From assembly GCA_917880885.1 (NCBI GenBank), contig OU862919.1:54225058-54289057 (forward strand): 64,000 nt of DNA, written 5' to 3'. The stretch comes from Limnephilus marmoratus. Lineage: Eukaryota; Arthropoda; Insecta; Trichoptera; Limnephilidae. Below, in pieces: positions 11,090-21,583 of this stretch. The notes below the pieces were generated by a model, which saw only the letters and a program-made list of their open reading frames with translations, did not search any database and had not been told where the DNA came from. A program made the translations under genes and the position numbers. The first letter of the stretch is position 1. Every line of letters begins with the position of its first letter.

Positions 11090-11245
11090 AATGTTTGAAA
11101 ATCTCCTACTACCACCACAGAAAGCCGAAAATGTTGCTTGTGTTGTGATGGAGGACTTAGCCAGCCGAGGAATCGAACACGCGACGCTCGGGTGGGACCC
11201 AAGCGCTATGCCCACTCAACCACTGACCAGTCGAAATATTTGTCT
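11090..11245 (-). mobile_element. tRNA-like SINE head and body
   Basis: On the minus strand GTGGTTGAGTGGGCATAGCG (A-box-like) is followed by a foldable anticodon-like arm (CTTGG / CCGAG around loop GTCCCAC), the B box GTGTTCGATTCC, then CTCCATCACAACACAAGC and TTTTCGGCTTTCTGTGGTGG. The D arm and acceptor stem do not fold well, so this is a tRNA-derived SINE rather than a tRNA gene. It lies directly downstream of an RTE 3' end on the same strand. Confidence 0.6.
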
Positions 11246-11316
11246 GTACGTATTTTACATTTCGATTCATACATGTCATACTCGCTCTTCTTCTTTGTGT
11301 GCCCTATCAGATCCCC

Positions 11317-11690
11317 CCGACATTGGCGATTACTCTTGAAAATGTCTCTCTCTCTTGCGCTGCCCGGAATAGCTCCTTCAAACTTCTAATGCCGGTCCAC
11401 TATCGTATATTTCGCAGCCAAGAGATTTGTCTCCTACCAGGCCCTCGGCGACCCTCTATCTTGCCTTTCAATATAAAATGGAGCAAGTGATACTTCTCGC
11501 CTTGAAGCATATGACCCAGATATGAAATTAACCTCATTTTTATTAATGTAAGCAGTTCTCTATCTGCTCTAGCCCGCCTGAGAATTTCTGTGTTGGTGAT
11601 CATGTCGTCCATGGGACCTTGAGCATTCTCCGGTGAAGCCACATTTCAAAAGCCTCTAACCTGTTTAAGGTATTTACTTTCAAGGTCCAT
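11317..11690 (-). pseudogene. RTE-type LINE, C-terminal end of RT protein
   Basis: The minus-strand frame includes NTEILRRARADRELLTLIK, ISYLGHMLQGEKYHLLHFI, GKIEGRRGPGRRQISWLRNI, and beyond a stop WTGIRSLKELFRAAQER. This is the typical C-terminus of endonuclease-reverse transcriptases of RTE-like LINEs. The upstream segment (EAFEMWLHRRMLKVPWT) is in another frame, so at least one frameshift and one stop are present. The rest of the element is missing. Confidence 0.75.
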
Positions 11691-12239
11691 GTTATGCTCG
11701 TACACTGTTATAAAGGAAAACAAAAATTGCGTTTCCTCACCATAAAACGACAGGCTCTTGTATTCGGTGAGCGAATTCTAATTCAATTATATAAAATCAT
11801 GTAAGTAAATAATATAATATTACAAACAATCACAAAAAGATAAGTAAAAAAAGCAAGATTTATCAAAAATCTATTTAAAGATTTAAAAAAAATATAATAA
11901 TAGACACGCACTCTTATAGTACATAATTTTAGGTAATTTTTCTATTTGACCTGAAATTCAAAAATACTTTTTATAATTTCTAGTTTCAATGGGAGGTTGT
12001 TAAAATAAGTTATACCTAGAAAGAAATATTTATTTCATTAATTTTACCTAGATATGTATTTTGAATATGCTTGGTATTAAATTTTGGGATTTTAAAATTA
12101 TTCTGATATATTTAATTATAAGTTATTATTTACCTTCTTTATTTTTCGTGTTAGTAAGTACTTCGAAAGATACAGAAAACGTTTATTTTTATCGGTAATA
12201 AAAATAATAATTTTATAGTAGAACTATAATGCGTAATTT
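11691..12239. other. unassigned AT-rich DNA
   Basis: Nothing recognised. Confidence 0.5.
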
Positions 12240-12490
12240 AGCGTAGGGAGTGTGGCGAACCCATCGCTCAGGGAGTGGAAAACACAAACCTGCAATAGCC
12301 ATCCCAAGCCAAGGTGTGAGCTACCGTGCTCAGGCTGAATGTCCTGGGGAACAGCGTCACGAACGGTGCCTCTGAGAAACAAGGTCGCACCTCGGAGTAT
12401 TTAGACCTCACTCCAGCACTCAGGGCTCTGCTGGAGTGGACCTTCTATTTCCCTGGTAACTCGTGGGACAAAAAAAAAATTGGACCATTC
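12240..12490 (+). other. GC-richer segment, possible LINE 5' region
   Basis: The segment starts near GTGTGGCGAACCCATCGCTC and ends ACTCGTGGGAC followed by A10. It contrasts in composition with the AT-rich left flank. The style resembles LINE 5' leaders, but there is no coding frame or second copy in the window to support that. Confidence 0.3.
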
Positions 12491-12524
12491 GAAAACTAGG
12501 GGCCTTTTGGGAACCTAGGAATGC

Positions 12525-13030
12525 TGAGGCCACCTCTGTGGATTTCCTTCCTGGGGCCGTAAGAGGAACCAAGCGGAGAAACCGTGGAGATGTGAGCTGA
12601 GGCCACCTCCATGAACTCTTCCCTTGTGGGGCCTTCGAGGAACCAAGGGGAAGGGCACCCTTCCAGCGCGGGGCCTTTGTGGAACCAAGGAGGAGTGAAG
12701 TGGAGAGATAATGTCCTCTTCCCATGTGGGGCCTTCGAGGAACCATGTAGGAGTGAAGAGGAGAAATGAGGCCATCTTGGTGAACTCTTCCTCTGTGGGG
12801 CCTTAGAGGAACCAAGGAGGAGAGATGAAGTTCTCTTCCCTCCTGGGGCCCTCGGGAAACCAAGGTGGAGTGGACTCTTCCCTTGTGGGGCCTTTAGGAA
12901 ACCAAGGGGAGGTGGACTCTCCGTCGTGGAGCCTTCGGGGAATTAAGGAGTGGAGAGGAGAGATGAGCCCTCTTCCGTCGTGGGGCGTTCAGGGAACCAA
13001 GGAGGAGTGAAGAGGGGAAATGAGACCTGG
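12525..13030. repeat. GC-rich minisatellite with irregular 41-78 bp units
   Basis: About nine units each begin near GGGGCCTTCGAGGAACCAAG and continue with variable lengths of GGAGTGAAGAGGAGAAATGA and CTCTTCCCTTGT motifs. Unit starts lie near 12550, 12628, 12670, 12727, 12796, 12844, 12886, 12927 and 12981. Units differ by deletions of internal blocks. Open frames on both strands follow from the repeat structure and are not considered genes. Confidence 0.85.
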
Positions 13031-13229
13031 GAAGACACATTGTCGGACCAGAAGATATAGCTTCATTTCGAATGACAATCCTGGTGAACTTTATAAAAGG
13101 GACTGGGTTACTGTCAAAGGAATGAGGTAAAATGGGAGATAGTACAATGGGTCTATGGCCTAAGTGCTCTCGGGAACTATATATATGTAAACCGTCTCCG
13201 ATATTTAAAAAAAAAAATAAAAAAAAATA

Positions 13230-13388
13230 ATGTATCGATGTATCCACATGGGGAAATATTGTAAGGCTGGAGGAAATAGGGAACGAGACGTGAGATATAA
13301 AGGTTTCGTTTTGAATCTGAATGATTTTCCTTCGTCAAGACAATACTGAAAGTATCTATCACTCTGGAATGTGACAAGAATATTATTA
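13230..13388 (-). mobile_element. diverged SINE-B copy
   Basis: On the plus strand GGGGAAATATTGTAAGGCTG, CGTTTTGAATCTGAATG and GAAAGTATCTATCACTCTGG parallel, in order, the antisense of SINE-B (GTTGTGAGGCTG, GTTTCAATTCTGAATG, AGTATCTTCCACTCTGG). Identity is low and the ends are unclear. Confidence 0.45.
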
Positions 13389-13411
13389 TATCATATCATA
13401 ATATCGTATAA

Positions 13412-13488
13412 TACTCTCCACACAGCATCCCCAAAAAGAGGGAAATAATTTTCATCAAGGCCTTCTGTGTGCAGTTTATGTAAAAAAA
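13412..13488 (+). mobile_element. SINE-A 3' terminal fragment
   Basis: It has CTCCACACAGCATCCCCAAA, then a shortened hairpin arm, CTTCTGTGTGCAG and poly(A). Confidence 0.75.
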
Positions 13489-13979
13489 AAATTGCGGCCT
13501 TCTCCAATCATCTGACTATGTCAAAAATATTGAAAAAATATCAATATGTTTTTTTATTATTTACAAAAAAATATTCGTGTGCTTTGGCGATCAAGATGGA
13601 TCCATTATTTCGTTCCATTGACCAATTACATATTTGTGTTTCCAGTATCTTCTTCAAATTAAATTAAATCTTCTCCTATTTGAATGAAGTTCGTGGAAGG
13701 ACTATTTCAGAGAATAAATGTAAAGTTCTCAACTAAATATACAGTTCCGCTACAGATTGTTATTTCAACTAGTTATTTATTATGAAACAAAACTCTCGTT
13801 AAAGCTTGTGAAGTATTCATAATAATTAATGAAAATCTAAGATTTCGGCATCTCAACTCGCACAATGAAAAGGCATTCTTAATCAAATAAATTTCACAAA
13901 AGTTTCTAAACAGAAACCAATAACAAAAAGCGTCTAATTTATACAAAGATAAGCAAACATTCTTAAAAAGTTTTCAGAT
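13489..13979. other. unassigned AT-rich DNA
   Basis: Nothing recognised. Confidence 0.5.
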
Positions 13980-14152
13980 GATTTTGTGTATAATTTTGCG
14001 AATTCGTTAAAATATGTATGAAGCTAAGCTTCCTTAAATTTCCCGGATCCGGGTTTTCAAGTCTACATCGCGTTTCCGGACCCGGATACCCTTCCGGGTT
14101 CTTCCAGGTGCTGCTTCCGGTTTGCAACGCGCACGAATTTATGATTCGACAT
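13980..14152 (-). repeat. repeat X copy 2, distal segment
   Basis: Reverse complement of the right-hand half of repeat X at 10569-10885, ending in ACACAAAATC at 13980. It contains GGATCCGGG and the CCGGAAG cluster. It is separated from the rest of the copy by the LINE at 14153-16620. Confidence 0.8.
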
Positions 14153-16620
14153 TTAAAAAAAAAAAAAATATTTTTTATTTAGAAGAAAATTCAATGTTTA
14201 CAATAATAATATATTACATTATCACATTATGTTACATTATCAGTTTTTATGGTTACCCAATTAGTAGAGAAATATTCTCGGGTCTAATTGGGGAGCTAGT
14301 CTATGTACTTATACTATTTATATCGATTTAGAACTGCTTTTAGATAATATGTTACAAAAATGAAAATAAAATACTGTAAGATATTACAAAAAATTGTACA
14401 ATTAGAAAAATACATATAATTATAGAAATATAATATCAACAAAAAATTGGCAACAGATTATATCTGAAAATCATCGATACAAATAAGATAATCTGTTGCT
14501 TATCTGTAAAAATACAATGCGAGTTTTTTTTTTAATTTAAGATAATTTTTCTCACTTTTTATTGCATTGGGTAATTTGTTATATAGCTTTGGGCCTACGT
14601 ATTCATAATGGTGTTGTGCAGCTGTCGTGTTGCATCTAGGTACATATACGTTTCCAGATGTTCTAGGTCTTATACTTCGTGTTGAGGACACTTCAGATTA
14701 TTTAAAAACTGTTAAAATAGCGCTATTTTTAAAATAGTTTTGAAACCGGTAGGACCTTAAATTTTTCAAAAAGTTCGCTGGTTGGGAAAATTCTTGGTTT
14801 TTTAATAATAACTTTGATGATCATTTTTTGTGTCGTTACTATCGGATAAAGATAATTCTTATAGATGCTTCCCCATGCGATTATGCCGTACTGCAATACT
14901 GACTGCACAAAAGCAAAGTAAACCATTTTAATATTTGAATGAATTAGGATATTTCTTAAACGTATAAAAATGTAAAGTAAGTTTTCTAATTCTTTTGACA
15001 CAGTTTTCGACATGTTTCTTAAATTTCATGTTACTTTCTATAGTGATCCCTAGACATTTGACATCTGTGGTTTTCTTAAGGATTTTACAATTATCGTTAC
15101 ATTCTCCTCCTTTACACGAACGACTGTGCACTATTACTCCAATATTGAAGTCAGTTACAGGATCAGTAAGGTGAAAAGGTATATACGATGTTTTTTCTAC
15201 ATTAAGACTAAGTAAGTTATCATCAAACCATTCCTTCAATATGTTATATAGCATTCGCAGCTAAATTCACTCCAGTCCATGTTATTCCTTCGATTATGAT
15301 GACTGTGTCATCCGCATATGAGATGACATTTCCATTAAGAGGGAGACTGAACATGTCAATGACATATATAAGAAAAAGTATAGGCCCGATTACCGTGCCT
15401 TGTGGAATTCCATATTCAGAAGTCAAGGGTTCACTTAATGAATTATTTAGTTTAACGTATTGTTCTCTATTTTTTAAGTAACTCTGGAACCAAGATAAAG
15501 CTTTGTCTTCCAGTCCAGTTTTCTCTAGCTTAGCGGTCAGCCTAGAATACGACACACTATCAAAAGCCTTTTTTAGATCGATAAATATTCCCAGAGACTT
15601 CCGACGTCTATCTAAATTCCCCATAATTAGAGAAGTCAATTTTGCAATGGCATCATGAGTTCCTAGTTTAGGTCTAAATCCATATTGGTTAGAATGGAAT
15701 TTTTTTTTCTTCTAGAAATAGGAATAGTCTCTTTTAAACTATTTTTTTCAATTATTTTAGAAATGTTAGATGTCAGAGATATTGGCCGGTAGTTAGTCAT
15801 TTCCTCTGGGTTGCCAGATTTAAAGATCGGACTAATTACAGTTTTTTTGTAATTATTTGGAAATCTTCCAACAGAAAAACTTAAATTAATGATATGCACG
15901 ATAGGATTTTTAGAAAATCTTTAAGATTTTTTTATGGTTTCTACTGTTATTCCATCATATCCCGGCGCTGAGCCACCTCTCAGTGAACTAATTACATTTA
16001 AAACTTCCGGTTCCGAGGTGGGTTCAAGAAATTGCATTTTATTATATCTATTAAATTTCTCAGTGGTTTTGTTAGCAGCTAAAGGGTTAATTCGTTATGC
16101 TAAATTTTTTCCAAAATTTGCAAAAAAATTATTAAATAAGTTCGCACATTGAGTCGGCTCATCTTTTACGTCTATAGAATTTCCATTGTACGCCAGTTTA
16201 TGAATTTCCGACCCTTTCCGTTTCTTATCAATAATTTCATTGATTGTCGATCACATTTTTTTTTATCATATTCTACTGGACATTTTTGTTTTATAATATT
16301 GTTCTTTAGTATTCCTTATTAAATTTTTAAGCATATTTCGATATTTGACAAAGGTATTTTTTAATATATAATTGAAAGGATTTTTTTTATAAAGTATGAA
16401 TAAACGTTGTTTTTCTCGCAAGATTTCACCAATCCAGGACTAATCCATGGTTTTATTGGGCGGTATTTCGAAACTAACTTCTGTAACTTGGAAACGGTAT
16501 ATGTTTTGTTAAAAAATTCCTCAAAGAGGCGAGAACTCTCTAAAATATCCCTGCTATCTAATACACATACACATGCCCAGGATTCCTTAGAGATTTTTTC
16601 CCGAAGAAGCTTAATGCTTT
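14153..16620 (-). pseudogene. 5'-truncated Jockey-superfamily LINE inserted in repeat X
   Basis: Read on the minus strand, the element enters in the linker between endonuclease and RT (KPWISPGL near 16440). It then has NYRPISLTS (about 15790), LKKAFDSV (15570), GIPQGTVIGP (15400), the intact catalytic SYADDTVII (15300) and a C-terminal tail ending LPNAIKSEKNYLKLKKKLAL near 14520. At least four frame breaks separate the pieces at about 15899, 15640-15663, 15250 and 14930. The 3' end lies in the AT-rich stretch at 14153-14180. Endonuclease is absent, as expected from 5' truncation at insertion. Confidence 0.85.
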
Positions 16621-16714
16621 AATGAGGCTACAAAGTTTGCAATTATCTTTGATTGTTCAAAGCACCATTATTTGACTCGTCATGCATTAATTAATTTCTA
16701 TTACCTACAACGTT
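16621..16714 (-). repeat. repeat X copy 2, middle segment
   Basis: Reverse complement of about 10607-10710 of the intact copy, including ACAACGTTGTAGGTAAT-type sequence and TGCTTTGAACAATCAAAG. It is sandwiched between two LINEs. Confidence 0.85.
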
Positions 16715-19153
16715 ATTTTATTTTTATTTTATTTTATTTATTTTGGAAAATCAACAGATATTTTACACTTGTAGTAATAACAATAATAATATACATAATA
16801 CCCAATGATAGATTTTCACATAATTAAAATTATAATTAAAAAGTAAAACAAAAAGTGAGGGTCCTGTACCCACAAGAACTTAACAAAAATATAACCCTGA
16901 AAATTATTAAAAAAAAATATATTTAAAAACACAATATAAACTGTAATAATCTGCTTACAAAATTTCAAACATGAAGTAGGAGTCAGAAATTTGTTCTCAC
17001 TTCACAACACCAATAATAATAATATGTACATTGTACATACCTACAACTCAAGAGTAAATACAATAGTAAGTCGAATGACAAGTATGTAACTGGAAAGGAT
17101 TCAAAGCAATAATATGGTAACTTGCAATACGGTCAAAAAATTATTTAATGTTGACTATGATATACTTTTTTAAGGTACTTAAATTACATGAGAATATGTC
17201 TATATCATTAAAATTCTTATCAAATACATTACATGTTCTGAATATAAAAGCATTTTGTCTGAGATTAGTAGAACATTTTTGAAGGTGAAAAATTGATTTT
17301 TCTCTGGTTCTAACGGAGGGGACTCTAAAATTAATCTCAGCCAAAAGGGGTGAACAATCAATAAAACCATTGATAATTTTATGAAGATATATTATATCTG
17401 CAGAGTCTCTTCTAATTTTTAATGATTTAAGTCCATAAGGGTCCTGCAAGCTGTTAATGTTATGATAACCAATATTAAACTTGAAATTTAAATGATGAAC
17501 AAATTTTCTTTGGGTGGCTTCAATGCGTTTAATATAAATATTATATTGAGGATTCCATATTTGAGAAGCGAATTCAAGATGACTGCGAACATATGAAAAA
17601 TACAATATTTTAAGTGCTTGGATGTTCTTGAATTCTTTTCCAATACGGAATAAGAATCCTAACATTCTAAGGGCTTTCTTCACAATCATATTAATATGTG
17701 CCTCGAATGTAAGTTTACTATCAAGTAGAACACCTAAATCGCGAATTTGAGTAACCCTTTTGAGTGATTGGCTGGCTATTTGGTAGTTATGATCAAATTT
17801 TATTTTATTTCTAGTGAAGGTAATCACATAACATTTTGAAGTGTTCATGTTGAGTTTATTAATTATACAATAATCATAAAGCCTATAAAGATCTTCTTGT
17901 AATTTAATGCAGTCAATGATAGAGTTAATCGGAAGATATATTTTCATAACATCAGCGAAGAGTAGAATACTTGCATAATTAAAGCATTTTATAATGTCGT
18001 TGATGAAAATTGTGAATAGTAACGGTCCCAGGTGAGATCCTTGGGGTACACCAGAAGGTATATTTACGAACTCAGAGATGAAGCCATTAATTGTTACTCC
18101 TTGAGTGCGCCCATTAAGATAAGAGACTAACCATCGATACAAATCTCCGTGAATTCCTAAAGCTAGTAATTTGGATAAAAGAAGACTGTGATCAATTTTA
18201 TCAAACGCTTTCGAGAAATCTGTATAGATTACGTCAACTTGGATTTGATCATCCATTGATTTCGTAATATTTTCAATGAATATGGCAAGATTGGAGACAA
18301 CCGATCTTTTTTTCATAAAGCCATGTTGGTTCACGAGTATTACAGACTGGACGCAGTTATAAAGTTGTTCGTGAACAATTTTTTCAAAAATTTTACTGAA
18401 GATTGGTAATTTAGATATCGGTCGATAGTTCTGGACATCATTTTTAGGCCCAGACTTAAATACTGGTGTGATAAGAGCACACTTCCAACGATCCGGAAAG
18501 ATGCCTTCTTTCAATGAGGATTGAAAGAGCAATAATAGGGGCTTCGAGATTTCCTTGCTACACATTTTGATAAAGAATGCTGGAATTTTATCACTACCCG
18601 CACCCAATGAGTTAGAAATAGTATCGATTATTTTTTCTATTTTTTCTTTTGAAACTGATACCGAAGAGATGTTAACTTGGTTATTTATATTATGATGGGT
18701 GGTAGAGTGTACATCGGAGGTAGTATTATAATTAAAGGTGGAGACGAAGTGCTGTGAGAACAGGTTGCATATTGCAAAAGGATTAAAAGCAGTAACGTCG
18801 CCCAGTTTCATTACATGAGGTAAACTAGAATTATTTCTTTTTCCTTTAACATAAGACCAGAATTTTTTGGGGTCACGGGATATATTAAGTTCAGCGTTTG
18901 TTATAAATTGTTTGAGACATTCCCTAGACATTCTCTTCTGCCTTGTTCGAAGGATACAAAATTCATGGTAGTCTAAAGGATTGGACCATTTTTTCCAAGT
19001 TTTGAACACTTTATATTTTTCTTTAGTCAGTTTTATCAGAGCTGGACTGAACCAATAGGGATAAGAGTTGTTGATATGAACATCCTTTGATGGGACGTTT
19101 AAACGAATGATTTCATACAATTTCATATAATTTCATATAATAAGTTACAACAG
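16715..19153 (-). mobile_element. 5'-truncated Jockey/CR1-type LINE inserted in repeat X
   Basis: On the minus strand it carries an RT frame (19126 to 17141), a 3' UTR of about 400 bp and a tail of (AAAAT)-type repeats at 16715-16745. It interrupts repeat X between TATCATAAC and GTTGTAGGTAAT. TAAC is found at both junctions, a minimal target duplication. The 5' junction carries extra bases complementary to the target (see findings). Confidence 0.88.
17141..19126 (-). CDS. LINE reverse transcriptase, open but catalytically mutated
   Basis: The frame is 661 codons without a stop. It starts in the endonuclease-RT linker (YPYWFSPALIKLTKEKYKVF). RT motifs follow in order: NYRPISKLP, QHGFMKKRSV, VIYTDFSKAFDKIDHS, PSGVPQGSHLGPLLF, then LLFADVMKIYLP where Y/FADD is expected. 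The second catalytic Asp is replaced by Val, so polymerase activity should be lost. The C-terminal part contains RDLGVLLDSKLTF and a normal end. The endonuclease domain is missing through 5' truncation. The ATG is simply the first Met in the open frame and not a natural start. Confidence 0.88.
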   Translation of the reverse strand: MKLYEIIRLNVPSKDVHINNSYPYWFSPALIKLTKEKYKVFKTWKKWSNPLDYHEFCILRTRQKRMSRECLKQFITNAELNISRDPKKFWSYVKGKRNNSSLPHVMKLGDVTAFNPFAICNLFSQHFVSTFNYNTTSDVHSTTHHNINNQVNISSVSVSKEKIEKIIDTISNSLGAGSDKIPAFFIKMCSKEISKPLLLLFQSSLKEGIFPDRWKCALITPVFKSGPKNDVQNYRPISKLPIFSKIFEKIVHEQLYNCVQSVILVNQHGFMKKRSVVSNLAIFIENITKSMDDQIQVDVIYTDFSKAFDKIDHSLLLSKLLALGIHGDLYRWLVSYLNGRTQGVTINGFISEFVNIPSGVPQGSHLGPLLFTIFINDIIKCFNYASILLFADVMKIYLPINSIIDCIKLQEDLYRLYDYCIINKLNMNTSKCYVITFTRNKIKFDHNYQIASQSLKRVTQIRDLGVLLDSKLTFEAHINMIVKKALRMLGFLFRIGKEFKNIQALKILYFSYVRSHLEFASQIWNPQYNIYIKRIEATQRKFVHHLNFKFNIGYHNINSLQDPYGLKSLKIRRDSADIIYLHKIINGFIDCSPLLAEINFRVPSVRTREKSIFHLQKCSTNLRQNAFIFRTCNVFDKNFNDIDIFSCNLSTLKKYIIVNIK

Positions 19154-19203
19154 GTTATGATACAACCTGTTGTAACTCAGGGTTAGTCTTAAACTCTTAA
19201 CAA
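19154..19203 (-). repeat. repeat X copy 2, proximal segment
   Basis: Reverse complement of the start of repeat X (TGTTAAGAGTTTAAGACTAA to ACAGGTTGTATCATAAC). It ends where the LINE begins. Confidence 0.85.
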
Positions 19204-19774
19204 AAACTTCGGTGTAAACAAAACACTTTGGACTTTAGTATGATAGATTAACAAGGAACTCTGACATATTATTTGGAAGGCGGTTAAAACAATCTGGGCC
19301 TTGACCTTGAGGTTCCCACCTTATTTATTTCACACTCGTCTCTACAATATCGACATCTAAACGCCATCTATGAATAACCTAATAGACAACTACCTATGTA
19401 TGTAGTACCATCTATGGATGAGCTCTTACACTAACATCAAGGATATTACACAAACCTTGATGTATTGCGGCAGTTTGACAAGAAACAGACAACGGAAGAG
19501 TGAAAGTGGACTTAAAGTAGAAATGAGATTCCTGAAGTCTATTTGTGATAAAACCGGAATATGATTAAGAAAGGAACACTTAGATCTTAGATGGTTTAGA
19601 CGTATAGAACAGAGTATTAGGAAAGTATTTGACATTAAAATAAACGGTCGATGAAGTGAGTGACGAACGATGAAGACATGGAGTGATCTGGGGAATCGAA
19701 TACTTGAGTTGGGCCATGTCGAGTCACAATAATGGAAGAATATGTATGAGATAATACATTTTTTTATTATGTAA
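19204..19774. other. unassigned sequence
   Basis: A minus-strand open frame of 118 codons covers 19426-19782, but its composition and lack of recognisable motifs give no support for a gene. Confidence 0.5.
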
Positions 19775-20095
19775 ATACCCAACCGTCCTGAGCCAGTGAG
19801 GCTGTAGCTTCCCCCATTGGGATTTGTTTTGAGGTTGAAGGCAGTGGTTGGGGATAGGCGATGGGGAGATGAGGCTTTTCAGATCGTTTTTTTTTTAAAT
19901 TTATTTGTTTATCTTGAAAATGGTACATATTATAATATTACTTGTCTTCCATTAAAAGCATTTGCTTTTCAAGCAACGTTTCAATTCAGACTGATGGTCT
20001 TACTCCAGGGCAATACTAAGAGTATCTTCCACTCTGAAACGTGTCACAAGTATTCTACGTTGAATTTTAAGTGAATTTATTGTGAAATACTACTA
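19775..20095 (-). mobile_element. SINE-B copy with internal insertion
   Basis: Antisense SINE-B order is seen on the plus strand: TGAGCCAGTGAGGCTGTAGC, GGTTGAAGGCAGTGG, CTTTTCAGATCG, then an AT-rich insert at about 19886-19970. CAAGCAACGTTTCAATTCAG, GAGTATCTTCCACTCTG and GAATTTATTGTGAAATAC follow. It directly abuts SINE-A at 20096. Confidence 0.8.
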
Positions 20096-20470
20096 ATTTA
20101 GGGGGCGAGTATGGGTACCGCCACCCTGGAAACCATTTAGTGGATAACCAACACCCCTGCCATAGCTCACCCCACGTGGTTCGCTACGATTGGTGATTAT
20201 CAGGCGTGCCCGGGTTTACGGAGAGTGGTTTGTGTAGGTCTTGGCAGCCCACGTAATGTGTAGCGAGCCGGGTCGGGAGAGACTGGAAGAGAGAGGCCTT
20301 TTTATCTCTCCAGTTGGACTCTCTCGATTCATCGCATTGTACCGCAGGGATGGATTCATACGCCTGTCTTTCCTGGACACATTGACTCCCAGACCCTCTA
20401 CACAGCATCCTCAAAGAGGACATAGGCCCTGGGATAAATTGGTATCCACAGGGCCTCCTGGAGTTAAAGT
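20096..20470 (+). mobile_element. SINE-A, near full-length copy
   Basis: It starts ATTTAGGGGGCGAGTATGGG with the ACCGCC block, then GGATAACCAACACCCCTGCC, CACGTGGTTCGCTACG, a variable middle, CACATTGACTCCCAGA and the 3' hairpin (CTACACAGCATCCTCAAAGA through CAGGGCCTCCTGGAG). The middle is GC-rich compared with the genome. GTGGTTCGCTACG vaguely resembles a B box, but no A box is clear. Confidence 0.85.
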
Positions 20471-21258
20471 AAGTAAGTTAGTTTAAAATGTAAAACTCGC
20501 AATGATGTTTTTTTCTGAAAGTAAGCTAGAGTATGCCACCATATCTCAATAAGCAAAATACAAGGACTTTTTATTTCAGAACAGTGTATCCAAATCTATA
20601 AATCTTTAAATGTACTTACATATAAAAATATTCACGGTATCTCATGACAATGCTGCCCCAGCTGGCATAAACCATTTAGGTTCGTTTTTTACTGTGCCAC
20701 CTATCTCTGATACTTTTTGTACAAACTCCCTTTTATTTTTTGTATCCACTCGCTTTTAGTTTCCAATAGTTGAAGCATATTTGAAATAGGATCCCGTACT
20801 AGTGATCATAATTTACACAATGGGAACAAAAAACTACACCAAAGTTTTCCTTAATCATCGGTCCCTTGACAATGGCAACAAAGAAGTAGTTTTCTTTTGC
20901 TTATTTTTATTCTCTCTCCGTTGTCATTCGCCATTATAAAAATGAAGCATTTTAGCATTTCTTTGAAGCTTTTGATGTAATTATTTGATGAATGATCTGC
21001 ACTGCTTTGTTCGAGAATATAGAGAAATGAGAATTTGTGCAGGGAACAGGAATATTTTCTGGAAATATTTGAACAGGAAATGACAATCTCTTTCGACGGA
21101 AGCTATCTTCCCAACAAGCCATCCGTTCCGTTTGATAGATTATCTTATCGAAACGGATTTTAATCTTTATAGCACAGTCATCGCGCGGGAATGCTGTCCC
21201 TTACTGGTAATTTAACGGAATACGCCTCGAGGAACTAGCTTCATCGATCTCTTCGGCA
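20471..21258. other. unassigned sequence
   Basis: No gene recognised. Around 21130-21165 CCGTTTGATA and TTATCGAAACGG form an imperfect hairpin. Confidence 0.45.
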
Positions 21259-21320
21259 CAATTGGCGTGTTTCCCGACTAGGTGCACGACTGTGCACCTA
21301 GTCGGGAAACACGCCAATTG
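21259..21320. repeat. perfect 29-bp inverted repeat with 4-bp loop
   Basis: Arms 21259-21287 and 21292-21320 are exactly complementary, starting CAATTGGCGTGTTTCCCGAC, around the loop GACT. There is no poly(T) after it and no repeat family in the window shares it. It could form a cruciform or be a recent inverted duplication. Confidence 0.95.
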
Positions 21321-21389
21321 CGAGCCCAACGTTTATACACCGTTGACATTTGTCACGTGAGAACGAGTCATTTCTGTTGCTTGTCTTGA

Positions 21390-21583
21390 GTTCGGCAGCT
21401 CGGCTGCGGAATGATTTACCGATTTCTATGTACCCTTACTCTAACATTGTGGTTCTCTTCAAGACACAGTTTCACTCCTGGCTTTCCTCAAAAATATCCT
21501 CTACACAGCATTCGCAAAGATGATAGGCCCTGAAGGAGTATTTTTTTTCAGGGCCTCAACCTGGAGAATATTAAAAAAAATCA
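21390..21583 (+). mobile_element. LINE 3' end sharing the SINE-A terminus
   Basis: The first 90 bp can be read as a LINE-like C-terminal peptide (RLRNDLPISMYPYSN then LFKTQFHSWLSS). It runs directly into the SINE-A 3' hairpin (CTCTACACAGCATTCGCAAA, CAGGGCCT) and an A-rich tail, without the SINE-A body. This suggests that SINE-A took its tail from a LINE. The peptide reading is short and tentative. Confidence 0.5.

Noticed and set aside
12420..12863. 147-codon minus-strand open frame rich in SxxPRRPHxGR-type repeats
   Set aside because: It lies inside the minisatellite; several frames are open there and the peptide repeats merely mirror the DNA units.
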